From SIG701 sp045544955 (GTDB taxonomy: Bacteria; Bacillota; Clostridia; Oscillospirales; CAG-272): DNA of 29,367 bases. Both the position numbers and the translations under genes were made by a program. Under the pieces are notes generated by a model. That model had not been told where the DNA came from. It did not search any database and saw only the letters and a program-made list of their open reading frames with translations. Position 1 is the stretch's first letter. Each line of letters opens with the position of its first letter. Shown here in pieces: positions 9,520 to 17,975 of this stretch. Location of the stretch: positions 1-29,367 of the forward strand of contig JAZPZY010000083.1 in NCBI GenBank assembly GCA_045544955.1, written 5' to 3'.

Positions 9520-9637
9520 GTCTTTAACGCGGTACCGTGATGCCGGCAAGACAGGTTGCTTTCTTCGGACGGGCGTTTTCTGCACCCGCCGAAAACAAGC
9601 GAGCCCGCCGCGTCCTGTCGCTGACAGGCTTTTTTTA
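9520..9637 (+). promoter_or_regulatory. pyr attenuator: PyrR-binding hairpin, antiterminator, terminator
   Basis: The leader shows the three mutually exclusive parts of pyr attenuation. The PyrR-binding hairpin (9520-9552) has lower stem GTCTT/AAGAC, an internal loop, and the upper loop GGTA-CCGTGA-TGCC, which fits the known consensus ARUCCNGNGAGGYU with paired changes. GACAGG occurs at 9550-9555 and again at 9623-9628, and CCTGTC at 9614-9619 can pair with either. Pairing with the first makes the antiterminator, which would break the PyrR hairpin. Pairing with the second makes a terminator followed by seven T. By analogy to Bacillus, UMP-bound PyrR favours termination when pyrimidines are plentiful. 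Confidence 0.88.
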
Positions 9638-9649
9638 TGAGGTCACGCC

Positions 9650-10225
9650 ATGTTTCGTTTTAAGGCACAGGTTATGGATGAAGCGGCCGTGCAGCGGGCA
9701 CTCCGCCGCATATCCTACGAGATCATTGAAAGAAACCGGGGTGCGGACAACCTTGTGCTGGTGGGCATCCGCCGCCGGGGCGTACCCCTTGCCGCCATTT
9801 TAGCGGACAACATCCGCAAAACGGAAGGCGTGGAGGTGCCCGTCGGGGCACTGGACATCACCCTGTACCGGGACGATCTGATCCGCAAAACGGGTGATCC
9901 GGTGGTTTCCGCCACGGAGATCCCCTGGGACATCACCGACCGGCACGTGGTACTGGTAGACGACGTACTGTTCACCGGACGCACCGTACGTGCCGCCATT
10001 GACGCTTTGATCGAACGGGGACGCCCTGCCTCCGTACAGCTTGCGATCCTCTGCGACAGAGGACACCGGGAATTTCCCATCCGTGCCGATTACATCGGCA
10101 AGAATCTCCCCACCGCCCGCTCAGAACTCGTCGTAGTGCGGATCCCCCCTTTTGACGACGGATTCTGCGTAGAGCTGCATGAACGATCATCATCACCGAA
10201 AGGTGTTAAGGAGGATACTCTATGA
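9650..10225 (+). CDS. pyrR: Bifunctional pyr operon regulator / uracil phosphoribosyltransferase PyrR
   Basis: A 191-residue protein. PyrR binds pyr leader RNA when UMP is high, and many members also convert uracil plus PRPP to UMP. The opening VMDEAAVQRALRRISYEI and the PRPP loop VLVDDVLFTGRT (residues 101-112) are diagnostic, and the LYRDDL segment (72-77) is also typical. GAGG lies 7 bases before the ATG. The attenuator it would act on is directly upstream. Its last bases supply the ribosome site of the permease gene and its stop overlaps that start (ATGA). Confidence 0.96.
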   Translation: MFRFKAQVMDEAAVQRALRRISYEIIERNRGADNLVLVGIRRRGVPLAAILADNIRKTEGVEVPVGALDITLYRDDLIRKTGDPVVSATEIPWDITDRHVVLVDDVLFTGRTVRAAIDALIERGRPASVQLAILCDRGHREFPIRADYIGKNLPTARSELVVVRIPPFDDGFCVELHERSSSPKGVKEDTL

Positions 10226-11658
10226 AAGACGCAAAAACCAACTCCGCGATCCCGGAGAACGGCATTTACGATGCCCGCACTCTCGGGATTCCCAGAATGC
10301 TGATCCTCGGATTCCAGCATATGTTCGCCATGTTCGGCGCTACCGTTCTCGTTCCGCTTCTCACCGGTCTGCCCGTGGCCACCACCCTGCTCATGGCCGG
10401 TCTCGGCACGCTGCTCTTCCATCTCATCACCGGCATGAAGGTGCCCGCATTCCTGGGCTCTTCCTTCGCTTTCCTGGGCGGTTACGGTGCCGTAGCTCCC
10501 CTGGCAGGCAAGGACGGCATGACCCAGGCTGAGCTTCTGCCTTACGCCTGCCTTGGCGTTGCCTGTGCCGGTCTCGTTTACCTGGTGCTGGCTCTGCTCA
10601 TTAAACTGGTTGGCGTACAGCGCGTAATGCGTTTCTTCCCGCCGGTTGTTACCGGCCCCATCATCGTTGCCATCGGTCTGGGCCTTGCCGGCAGTGCCGT
10701 TTCCAACTGCCAGAACAACTGGCTCGTTGCCCTCATCGCGCTGGGCATCGTTATCGTGTTCAACATCTGGGGCAAGGGCATGGCAAAGATCGTGCCGATC
10801 CTTCTGGGTGTGGTTGGCTCCTGCGCCATCGCCGCTATTCTGGCGCTGACCCTCGGTGAGACCATCACCGCCGCTGACGGTGCACAGTACATCGCCATCG
10901 CCGGCAAAGAAAACATGAAGCTGTTCTCCGTTGCCGCTCTCGATAACCTGAAGAACGCTGCATGGATCGGTGTCCCCGTGATCTGGAAGCAGACCGTGTT
11001 CGGCGGCGTAGACTGGGCGAACACCTCTCTCGTTATCAGCGCTATCGTTGCCATCGTTCCGATCTCTCTCGCTACCATGATGGAGCACATCGGTGACATC
11101 TCCGCCATCAGCTCCACCGTAGGCAAGAACTTCATCTCTGAGCCCGGCCTCCACAGAACCCTTACCGGTGACGGTCTGGCAACCGCTATCGCCTCTCTCT
11201 TCGGTGCTCCGGCCAACACCACCTACGGTGAGAACACCGGCGTTCTGGCTCTGTCCAAGGTGTACGACCCCCGCGTGATCCGCATTGCTGCCGTGATCGC
11301 CGTGGTCTTCTCCTTCTCTCCCAAGTTCGCCGCCCTCGTTAACCTGATCCCCACGGCCATCATCGGCGGTATCTCCTTCGTGCTGTACGGCATGATCTCC
11401 GCCATCGGTGTTCGCAACGTGGTTGAGAACAAGGTTGACTTCACCAAGAGCCGCAATCTGATCGTTGCCGCTATTATCCTTGTATGCGCACTGGGCCTGG
11501 GCAGCGTTTCCTTCGCTATCGGCTCCGTAACCATCTCCCTGTCCGGTCTGGCCGTTGCCTCCATCGCAGGTATCGTTCTGAACGCCATCTTCCCCGAAAA
11601 GGATTTCAAATTCGGTGAAGACGACGCCGGCAAGGAAGCCGTAAACTTCAAGGTCTGA
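10222..11658 (+). CDS. uraA: Uracil permease, NCS2 (nucleobase:cation symporter-2) family
   Basis: A 478-residue polytopic membrane protein with about 12-14 hydrophobic segments. It imports uracil, probably with protons. The signature is FGAPANTTYGENTG at residues 327-340, the NCS2 motif containing the conserved glutamate. The early SSFAFLGGYGAVAPL segment is also typical. AAGGAGG lies 7 bases before the ATG and overlaps the end of pyrR. Its place in a PyrR-controlled operon supports uracil rather than xanthine as substrate (pyrP in Bacillus naming). Codon use is strongly biased, suggesting high expression. Confidence 0.95.
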   Translation: MKDAKTNSAIPENGIYDARTLGIPRMLILGFQHMFAMFGATVLVPLLTGLPVATTLLMAGLGTLLFHLITGMKVPAFLGSSFAFLGGYGAVAPLAGKDGMTQAELLPYACLGVACAGLVYLVLALLIKLVGVQRVMRFFPPVVTGPIIVAIGLGLAGSAVSNCQNNWLVALIALGIVIVFNIWGKGMAKIVPILLGVVGSCAIAAILALTLGETITAADGAQYIAIAGKENMKLFSVAALDNLKNAAWIGVPVIWKQTVFGGVDWANTSLVISAIVAIVPISLATMMEHIGDISAISSTVGKNFISEPGLHRTLTGDGLATAIASLFGAPANTTYGENTGVLALSKVYDPRVIRIAAVIAVVFSFSPKFAALVNLIPTAIIGGISFVLYGMISAIGVRNVVENKVDFTKSRNLIVAAIILVCALGLGSVSFAIGSVTISLSGLAVASIAGIVLNAIFPEKDFKFGEDDAGKEAVNFKV

Positions 11659-11672
11659 TTATCACAAGACGC

Positions 11673-11709
11673 AAAAAGAGGAGTGCCGCCGCGGCATTCC
11701 TCTTTTTTT
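11673..11709 (+). terminator. Terminator of the pyrR–uraA operon
   Basis: A stem of AAAAAGAGGA and GCCGC with their complements is followed by TTTTTTTC, directly after the permease stop codon. Confidence 0.9.
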
Positions 11710-11729
11710 CGGTTTTTTCAAAAAAACTA

Positions 11730-11758
11730 TTGCATTATGAAAATTTCTGTGATATAAT
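11730..11758 (+). promoter_or_regulatory. Promoter of the tRNA-Ala gene
   Basis: TTGCAT (11730-11735), 17-base spacer, TATAAT (11753-11758), 11 bases before the mature tRNA 5' end. Confidence 0.8.
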
Positions 11759-11769
11759 GGTACGGACAT

Positions 11770-11845
<76 letters not shown>

Positions 11846-11853
11846 AATGAAAA

Positions 11854-11982
11854 GGCCGACACTTCGTGTCGGTCTTTTATCTTGCGGATACGTTCACGGA
11901 GCGAACCGGTGACGCGCACGGCGCGGCATAAGGTTTGCGTGATGCGCACTTTGGCCGCTGCTTTCCTTTGTACGCAAACCGC
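11854..11982. other. 129-base spacer between the two tRNA 3'-end copies
   Basis: After the tRNA terminator this stretch has no gene. It holds an 11-base direct repeat with one mismatch, GTGACGCGCAC (11909-11919) and GTGATGCGCAC (11939-11949), 30 bases apart. It also holds a 9-bp inverted repeat GGTTTGCGT/ACGCAAACC (11932-11940 and 11972-11980). Such repeats resemble integrase or excisionase arm sites, but nothing here proves that. Confidence 0.5.
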
Positions 11983-12016
11983 GGTTCTGATCCCGGTTAT
12001 CTCCACCAAATGAAAA
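11983..12016 (+). repeat. Direct repeat copy 2: orphan tRNA-Ala 3' end
   Basis: This repeats the tRNA T-loop, 3' T stem, acceptor strand, CCA and following AAATGAAAA, with one extra T in the T-loop part. No D arm or anticodon arm precedes it, so it is not a tRNA gene. Like copy 1, it is followed directly by a terminator hairpin. The form matches the residual att site left when an element integrates into a tRNA 3' end. Confidence 0.85.
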
Positions 12017-12040
12017 CACCGATGCTTTGCATCGGTGTTT
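12014..12040 (+). terminator. Hairpin terminator after the orphan tRNA fragment
   Basis: A perfect 12-bp stem AAACACCGATGC/GCATCGGTGTTT has a TTT loop and is followed by TTGTTCTT. No complete gene immediately upstream needs it, which suggests it is a relic of a former tRNA or element gene end. Confidence 0.85.
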
Positions 12041-12080
12041 TTGTTCTTCCCATAAAATCCATATTTTTCTTCAAAATCCG

Positions 12081-12109
12081 TTGCAATCGGCGGGGGGATA
12101 TGCTATAAT
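12081..12109 (+). promoter_or_regulatory. Promoter of the VCBS repeat gene
   Basis: TTGCAA (12081-12086), 17-base spacer, TATAAT (12104-12109). The roughly 97-base leader can form TCATCC/GGATGA (12184-12189 and 12194-12199). It can alternatively form CTTTCAT/ATGAAAG (12154-12160 and 12196-12202), which abuts the ribosome site GTGAGG. Confidence 0.8.
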
Positions 12110-12212
12110 GAACCCGGTGAAAACGAGCAGGTGCCGTTTGTGCCCACAGTTCGCTTTCATGCACATATTCTTGAAAAATTCTGTCATCCCAACGGATGAA
12201 AGTGAGGTTTCT

Positions 12213-14840
12213 ATGAGCAAAAAACTTTGGACCACGGAAGGCTTTGAGTCGTTCCGCAAGGGTACGTTCGGCAACGCCGGACACAATCTGTACGTTTCGA
12301 AGAAGGGCGTACTGCAGCGGATCTTCCAGTACGATCTGGACCGCAACGGCTACGTAGACCTGGTATTCGCCAACTGCCAGAACCACAGCGAATCCCCGGA
12401 AAGCTACGTTTACAATCCGGACGGCACCTCCGACGCCCTCTTGAACCAGGGCTCCATCAGCGGTATGGTGCTGGATATTGACGGCGACGGTTATCAGGAT
12501 ATCGTCATTGCCGGTCACTACGATATGGTATCCCCCTACGCTTCTACCGACATCTACTACGGCTCTCCCGAGGGCTATTCCGAAAAATATCACGTACGTA
12601 TTCCCACCCCCTGGGCGTTTGACTGCTGTGCCGGCGACTTCAAGGGCACCGGCAAAAAGACGCTGGCCTTTTCGCTGGGAATGTACGGCACGATCCGTCT
12701 GTTTGAGCAGACCGAGCTTGGTCTGGAATGGAACGGATTCACCGATCTCCCCATTGATGCAAAGCTGATCACTGCCGCCGATCTGGACGGGGACGGATAC
12801 GACGATCTGATCGTCCGCCAGTCGGAAAAGGTCACTGCCACCACCGTATACTGGGGCGGCGAGGACGGCATCAACCCGGAAAGAAAAACCGTGCTTCCCG
12901 AGCTTTCCTCCAAAGAAATCCTTATGGAAGAAGAAGCACAGCAGTTCAAGAGCGAAATGGAGCAGGCCTTCGGTGCCCCCCGTCAGCTTCAATCGGTTCG
13001 CTGGAACGGCAGAAACTGCTTCACTCTCTCCACCGGTAAAAAGGTGATCTTCTTCTCCGGAAACAAGGATCGGCAGATCGAACGCGTGCTGGATCTGGAA
13101 GTACCGCTGGCACTGGCTGTCGCCGTGGGCGATATTGACGGGGACGGATACGACGATATTGCCGTGGCCGCCACTGCCGCAAACGAAAAGGATCCTCAGG
13201 CACAGAGCAGCTTTATTATCTGGAACGGCAAGGACGGTCTGGACAGCCGCCCCCGCACGGTGATCGCCACCAAGGCCGCCTGCGACGTGGACGTTCTGGA
13301 CGGACACGTGCTCTTCTGTCAGTGTGAGGCAAACCGCTCCTACACCAACGACTGTCTGCTCTTCACCTATCCGGATTTTGAAAATCCGAAGAAGTACGTG
13401 GGCGAGGATGCCCGCCGCTGTGCACTGATCAAGAACCCCGACGGGGCTCTGCGCGTATTCCTCAACAACCACTACTCCCGCTCCTCCATCGGTTATGACG
13501 AATGCTTCGTATACTGGGGCGACAAGGACGGATACTCCCCCGACAGGATGCTCCGTGTGCCCGGTCACTGTGCCGTGGACGCCATGATCGCCGACTTTGA
13601 CGACGACGGCTGGGCAGAGCTGATGATCGGCAACAACTCCGAAAACTCCACCAACCTGGACGTGGGCCATCACGTACACCACTTCGGACCGAACGGATTT
13701 GAGCCGGAAAAGACCTACACTATCCCCACGAATCTGGGCTGGGGCTCCGTTTGTGCGGACTTCAACCGGGACGGCTATCTGGAGATCGTCACCATTGCGG
13801 AAAAATGGGGACACCTCCGTATGTACAGTGCCAAGGACAATTTCCAGACCTGGGAAACCATCGAGCTGCCGGAAGGCTCCTCCGTACGCTGGCCTGCAGC
13901 GGTGGATCTGAACAATGACGGCTGGCTGGATATCATTGCCGGCGGCGGCAAAGCGAAGACCATGATCCTCTGGGGCGGCCCCGACGGTTTCTCCAAGGAG
14001 AGATCCCAGACGCTTTCCACCCTTATGCCCATCCGCGTAACGGCCGCTGACCTTACGAAGAACGGCTACGCCGATCTGATCGTGGGATGCCACACGGAAA
14101 CGCCGGTGAAGGGCGACGTATCCCACCGTCAGCCCCACCACAGCTTTATGCACATCTACTGGAACGGTCCCGAGGGCATCAGCGAAACCAGAAAGAGCAT
14201 GATCCGGGGCGACGCGGCCGACTCCTTCGCCATCGCCGACTTCAACGGTGACGGCTGGCTGGATATCTTCTCCGGCAGTTACCACGGCGGTAAAGACCGG
14301 GACGTAAACTCCTTCCTCTTCTGGAACAGAGAAGGCAAGTTCCGTGAGCTGGACCGTGAGCATCTGTTCACCCACTCTGCCTCCGGCTGTATGGCAGCCG
14401 ACTTCAACGAGGACGGCTTTATCGACTTGGCCGTTGCCAACCACAAGGTATTCGGCGACCACCACGGCTATTCTACCGTTTGGTGGAACAGCGAGGACGG
14501 CTTCAATCCGAAGAACTGCACCAATCTGCCCTCGGAAGGCCCCCACGGCATGATCTCCGCCGAGATCGGCGACATCATGAACCGTTCCTTCAGCGAGTAC
14601 TACTACTCCGAGGAATACGCAGTGGAGGCAGACGCCGCATCGGTTACTGCATCCGTTACCGCTGACATTCCCGAAAAGACGGCCGTGAACGTCACCCTCC
14701 GTGTAAACGGCGGCGAGTGGATGGACGCAAAGGATATCACCGTGAAGAAAGGCGACAAGCTTCAGTACCGTCTGGAGCTGTACGCATTCAACGGTCTGCG
14801 TACGCCCCGCGTAGAGAAAGTGACTGTTGAACTGAACTGA
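12213..14840 (+). CDS. FG-GAP/VCBS repeat beta-propeller protein without signal peptide
   Basis: An 875-residue protein with about ten Asp-rich calcium-type loops (D-x-D/N-x-D/N-G-x-x-D/E, such as DIDGDGYQDIVI, DLDGDGYDDLIV, DFNGDGWLDIFS). They alternate with a second motif (YYGSPEGYS, VYWGGEDGIN, ILWGGPDGFS, IYWNGPEGIS). This is the pattern of VCBS/FG-GAP propellers. The last 80 residues look like a separate beta-sandwich. GTGAGG precedes the ATG at 12213; an in-frame ATG at 12159 has no ribosome site. Neither start gives a signal peptide, lipobox or membrane segment, which is unusual because this fold is mostly extracellular. Codons are highly biased. The next gene is a glycosidase-like protein, also leaderless. 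Function is inferred only as carbohydrate-associated. Confidence 0.9.
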   Translation: MSKKLWTTEGFESFRKGTFGNAGHNLYVSKKGVLQRIFQYDLDRNGYVDLVFANCQNHSESPESYVYNPDGTSDALLNQGSISGMVLDIDGDGYQDIVIAGHYDMVSPYASTDIYYGSPEGYSEKYHVRIPTPWAFDCCAGDFKGTGKKTLAFSLGMYGTIRLFEQTELGLEWNGFTDLPIDAKLITAADLDGDGYDDLIVRQSEKVTATTVYWGGEDGINPERKTVLPELSSKEILMEEEAQQFKSEMEQAFGAPRQLQSVRWNGRNCFTLSTGKKVIFFSGNKDRQIERVLDLEVPLALAVAVGDIDGDGYDDIAVAATAANEKDPQAQSSFIIWNGKDGLDSRPRTVIATKAACDVDVLDGHVLFCQCEANRSYTNDCLLFTYPDFENPKKYVGEDARRCALIKNPDGALRVFLNNHYSRSSIGYDECFVYWGDKDGYSPDRMLRVPGHCAVDAMIADFDDDGWAELMIGNNSENSTNLDVGHHVHHFGPNGFEPEKTYTIPTNLGWGSVCADFNRDGYLEIVTIAEKWGHLRMYSAKDNFQTWETIELPEGSSVRWPAAVDLNNDGWLDIIAGGGKAKTMILWGGPDGFSKERSQTLSTLMPIRVTAADLTKNGYADLIVGCHTETPVKGDVSHRQPHHSFMHIYWNGPEGISETRKSMIRGDAADSFAIADFNGDGWLDIFSGSYHGGKDRDVNSFLFWNREGKFRELDREHLFTHSASGCMAADFNEDGFIDLAVANHKVFGDHHGYSTVWWNSEDGFNPKNCTNLPSEGPHGMISAEIGDIMNRSFSEYYYSEEYAVEADAASVTASVTADIPEKTAVNVTLRVNGGEWMDAKDITVKKGDKLQYRLELYAFNGLRTPRVEKVTVELN

Positions 14841-14849
14841 CAGGAAACG

Positions 14850-14880
14850 GAGGTGCCGCGTATATCCCACGCGGCACCTC
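14850..14880 (+). terminator. Hairpin after the VCBS gene
   Basis: A perfect 12-bp stem GAGGTGCCGCGT/ACGCGGCACCTC has a 7-base loop. The following sequence (TGCCTGTATT) is a poor U-tract, so termination may be partial or the stem may serve mainly as a 3' end protector. Confidence 0.6.
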
Positions 14881-14931
14881 TGCCTGTATTGAAAAAATCG
14901 AAAAACAGAATCCATTTCATCGATTTATGGA

Positions 14932-14960
14932 TTGTTTTCCCCTCTCCGATTTGTTATAGT
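14932..14960 (+). promoter_or_regulatory. Promoter of the DUF6259–SGNH operon
   Basis: TTGTTT (14932-14937), 17-base spacer, TATAGT (14955-14960), about 37 bases before the start codon. Confidence 0.7.
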
Positions 14961-14996
14961 ATCCTTGAAAAATAAAATCGGAAAGGATGCAAAACC

Positions 14997-16988
14997 ATGA
15001 TCTACACACTGAAAAACGATGTTTTTTCTTATTCGCTGAATGAAAAGGCACAAATTATCTCCGTTTACAGTTTCTTTACGGGCAGAGAATACTGTACCGC
15101 CCCGGGTGATCTGTTCCGTCTGATTTACAAAACCGACGATTTTGAGGAACGTCCCGTCACCCCCGAAGAGCAGATGCCGCCGGAAATTTCCGTCTCCGAA
15201 AACGTAATGCACGTGATATATCCCACGCTTAATACTATGGACGGCGTACAGAATATCCGCCTGGAATTCACACTGACGCTGGAAAAAGAAACGCTGCGGG
15301 TCGTATCCTTCGTGCAGAACGATTCCGATCTGGAAGTAATGGAAATACAGACTACGGCCCTCGCCGGCATCGGGGACACGGAAGAAACAAGCGGTGATGC
15401 ACTGCTCACCCCCGTATCCATCGGGGAAAGGCTGCCCGATCCGTATCATTACGATTTCTTCAAAAACTCCTATCTGTTCAAGAAAAAATACGAGCAGCCG
15501 GATCACATCCGTTCCGTTCTGGATATTCCCTATCCCGGCTATTCCTGCATGCAGTGGTTTGCCCTGTACAATGAGAAAGAATGTCTGTATATAGGCAACG
15601 AGGATACACAGCATCGGATGATCTGTATGCACACCGAACGACGGCTCACCGACAACACGCTCCGGCTGGGCATCTGCCAGTATCCTACGCTGAAACGGGG
15701 AGAGAGTTATAAGACGCCTGCCATCGCCTACGCAATTCTCAAAGGAGACTGGCATGCCGGCTCCAAATACTATCGCAAATGGATGGACGAAGTTTACGGA
15801 TGGAACGTGCCGAAGCGCCCTCTCTGGGCGGAAGAATTTGAAGGCTGGCTCCGGTGTATCTTCCGCACCCAGACGGGCGAATTCAACTTCCGTTTCACCG
15901 ATATTCCCCGAATGTACGACGAACTTGCGGCCGTAGGGCTGAACACGCTTTTCGTCCTCGGCTGGCCCATCGGCGGCTTCGGCAGACGGCGCGGCGATTA
16001 TTATTTAGATCCCCGCTACGTGGACGATTTCAAAAAAGGCGTAGACTACGTACACGCCAAAGGCGGCAGGATCTTTATGTACATCAGTTATTTTGCCGTG
16101 GACGATCACAGCCGATTCTATCGGGAAGAGGGCGGCGAGGCAGCGCTTGTGAAGGACGTATGGGGGCGATCCATCAAATTCGCCGAAACCTACGCCGGTG
16201 CCGGCACCTACCGGAAACTGATGAACAATCCAAGAGAGCAGTACTGCACCTGCTCCGGCTCCGATCTCTGGCACGAGAAGATGAAAAAAAGCGCCGAATA
16301 CTGCCTGTCCGTAGGTGCGGACGGCGTACTCTTCGATCTGGGCGGATTCCGCCCCTTCCTCTGCTGTGCCGAGGGACACGATCATAAAAAGCCCAACGAA
16401 TCCCGTGTTTCCAAAGCGGCACGATACAAGGATCTGCACGACTTCATCCATGAAAAAGGCGGCATCATTCTGATGGAGCACGTGGTGGACATCTATTCCC
16501 AGCACATGGATTTCTGTCAGGGAAGCAACTTCGGACCGCGTCACGAAACGTGGCTGCCGGAAATGTATCGCTACACCTTCCCGGAAGTGAAAATGACTGA
16601 CCGCAATTTCTCTTTGGATGAAACCGATTATCTGGATCACTGCAACTACAGTTTCATGATGAATCTGGCATACGATCTCTCCATTTTCCGCTGCGCGGGA
16701 CTTCCATCGGATATTCCAAACTATACCGGCTATATGGCAAAGCTGATCGAACTAAAAAAGCAGCACGCAAAATTCTTCCACTTTGGAAAATTCAGCGATC
16801 AGGACGGCTTCACCACGGACGGCTCGGCCTTCAACCAGCGTTCTTACATAGCAAAGGACGGCTCTTTGGGCATCGCCGTGTGGAACTGGTCGGACGGTAC
16901 CGCCACCCAAACGTACACCAATACGAAAACCGGCAAAAAAGCCACCGTTACCTTGGAAAAAGACACCGTTGCGTTTATCGAACTATAA
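14997..16988 (+). CDS. DUF6259-like glycoside hydrolase (TIM-barrel)
   Basis: A 663-residue protein with no signal peptide. The first 220 residues are a beta-rich domain. A TIM-barrel-like region follows (TLFVLGWPIGGFG, GGRIFMYISYFAVDD, ADGVLFDLGG, GIILMEHVVD), then a C-terminal beta domain (GIAVWNWSDG). The layout resembles alpha-galactosidase-like clan members annotated as DUF6259. Asp447 in DGVLFDLGG sits at the usual place for a catalytic nucleophile and Glu494 in ILMEHV is another acidic candidate; both are inferred from position only. GGAAAGGA lies 9 bases before the ATG. The SGNH hydrolase gene follows after 23 bases. Lack of a leader implies intracellular action on imported oligosaccharides or glycosides. 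Confidence 0.75.
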   Translation: MIYTLKNDVFSYSLNEKAQIISVYSFFTGREYCTAPGDLFRLIYKTDDFEERPVTPEEQMPPEISVSENVMHVIYPTLNTMDGVQNIRLEFTLTLEKETLRVVSFVQNDSDLEVMEIQTTALAGIGDTEETSGDALLTPVSIGERLPDPYHYDFFKNSYLFKKKYEQPDHIRSVLDIPYPGYSCMQWFALYNEKECLYIGNEDTQHRMICMHTERRLTDNTLRLGICQYPTLKRGESYKTPAIAYAILKGDWHAGSKYYRKWMDEVYGWNVPKRPLWAEEFEGWLRCIFRTQTGEFNFRFTDIPRMYDELAAVGLNTLFVLGWPIGGFGRRRGDYYLDPRYVDDFKKGVDYVHAKGGRIFMYISYFAVDDHSRFYREEGGEAALVKDVWGRSIKFAETYAGAGTYRKLMNNPREQYCTCSGSDLWHEKMKKSAEYCLSVGADGVLFDLGGFRPFLCCAEGHDHKKPNESRVSKAARYKDLHDFIHEKGGIILMEHVVDIYSQHMDFCQGSNFGPRHETWLPEMYRYTFPEVKMTDRNFSLDETDYLDHCNYSFMMNLAYDLSIFRCAGLPSDIPNYTGYMAKLIELKKQHAKFFHFGKFSDQDGFTTDGSAFNQRSYIAKDGSLGIAVWNWSDGTATQTYTNTKTGKKATVTLEKDTVAFIEL

Positions 16989-17011
16989 ATTTTCAAAAAG
17001 GAGATTTTCCC

Positions 17012-17740
17012 ATGAAGCTTCTCTCTATCGGCAACAGCTTCTCCGTAGACGCGCAAAGATACCTTCACGCACTGGCAAAAGCGGGCGGAACGGAGATCAC
17101 CACCGCCAATCTGTATATCGGCGGATGCCCGCTGTCTCTCCACTACCGCAACATGCTGGGTGATTTCCGTGCATACACCCTGTACTTCAATGGAGAGGCC
17201 ACGCCCTTCGATCTCTCCATAAAGGAAGCGCTTCTGTCCGCCTCCTGGGACGTGGTAACGCTCCAGCAGGCAAGCCACGAGAGCTTCCGCCCGGACTCCT
17301 TCGTGCCGTACATTACGGAGCTTGCGGATTTCGTACGGAAATGCTGTCCTAAGGCAAAGGTGATCATTCATCAGACCTGGGCATACGAGGACGGCAGTGA
17401 GCGGCTCGCAAAGATGGGATTTGACACCGGGGCGGATATGTTCCGGCAGATCGAAAAAGCGTACGACGCGGCGGCAGAATCGATCCGTGCAGACGGGATT
17501 CTGCCGGCGGGGGAAATGTTCCAGCATCTTCTTGCCCGGGGAATCGAAAAGGTACACCGGGACACGTTCCACGCCTCTTACGGGCTGGGGCGGTACGCAC
17601 TCGCTCTGCTTTGGTACCGACTGCTGACGGGAAAATCTGCCATGGACAATCCGTTCTGCGATTTTGACGAACCTGTAAGCGAGGAGGAGATCCGCATCGC
17701 AAAGGAATACGTGGAGTCCCTGCATCCCATTTCGTTTTGA
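17012..17740 (+). CDS. DUF4886 SGNH/GDSL-like hydrolase
   Basis: A 242-residue cytoplasmic protein. The start MKLLSIGNSFS is the block I of the DUF4886 branch of SGNH hydrolases, with Ser9 as nucleophile. Gly37-Gly38 (YIGGCP) fits block II, and RDTFHAS near the C-terminus supplies the Asp184/His187 pair. AAAGGAG lies 8 bases before the ATG. Placed 23 bases after the glycosidase-like gene and before a terminator, it probably removes acetyl or other ester groups from the same substrate; this is inference from context. Confidence 0.85.
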   Translation: MKLLSIGNSFSVDAQRYLHALAKAGGTEITTANLYIGGCPLSLHYRNMLGDFRAYTLYFNGEATPFDLSIKEALLSASWDVVTLQQASHESFRPDSFVPYITELADFVRKCCPKAKVIIHQTWAYEDGSERLAKMGFDTGADMFRQIEKAYDAAAESIRADGILPAGEMFQHLLARGIEKVHRDTFHASYGLGRYALALLWYRLLTGKSAMDNPFCDFDEPVSEEEIRIAKEYVESLHPISF

Positions 17741-17760
17741 TTTTCCGTTTTGATCAAAAA

Positions 17761-17942
17761 GGGGCTGTCACATTTCGATGTGACAGCCCCAAATTTTTGC
17801 GGCAGAGACGCAAAAATTTGAAATTCCGTAGGAATATGCTGCGAGATTTCCCGACTTTTTGCCCGGAACGGGCAAAAATGACCGCCGTATCGGGCAAGGG
17901 AAAACTCGCGGAGGTGTTGCATTTGGCAAATGCAACACCTCC
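17761..17942. repeat. Array of five hairpins between convergent genes
   Basis: Five perfect stems lie in 182 bases. (1) 17761-17790: 13 bp with a TTCG loop. (2) 17790-17820: 12 bp, CAAATTTTTGCG with its complement, 7-base loop. (3) 17823-17835: 5 bp. (4) 17856-17878: 10 bp, TTTTTGCCCG with its complement, GAA loop. (5) 17910-17942: 15 bp with loop GGC, followed by TTTTTTCTT. The first and last look like intrinsic terminators (the last works in either direction). The middle ones are not needed for termination, so the block may be a repetitive extragenic element. Confidence 0.8.
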
Positions 17943-17975
17943 TTTTTTCTTGTGCGTCTTTTTTCGTACAACCGA

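Noticed and set aside
11983..12016. Second tRNA-Ala gene
   Set aside because: Only the 3' third is present; no D arm, anticodon arm or 5' acceptor strand can be found before it.
11997..14915. Long minus-strand open frame opposite the VCBS gene
   Set aside because: The antisense of repeated GAC/GAT/GGC codons gives an open frame. It has no start signals, and it would run through a tRNA fragment and terminators.
17578..17922. Minus-strand open frame across the hairpin array
   Set aside because: It runs through four palindromes and into the SGNH gene, with no ribosome site or domain.
17761..17942. CRISPR array
   Set aside because: The hairpins differ in sequence and length and there are no equal repeats or spacers.
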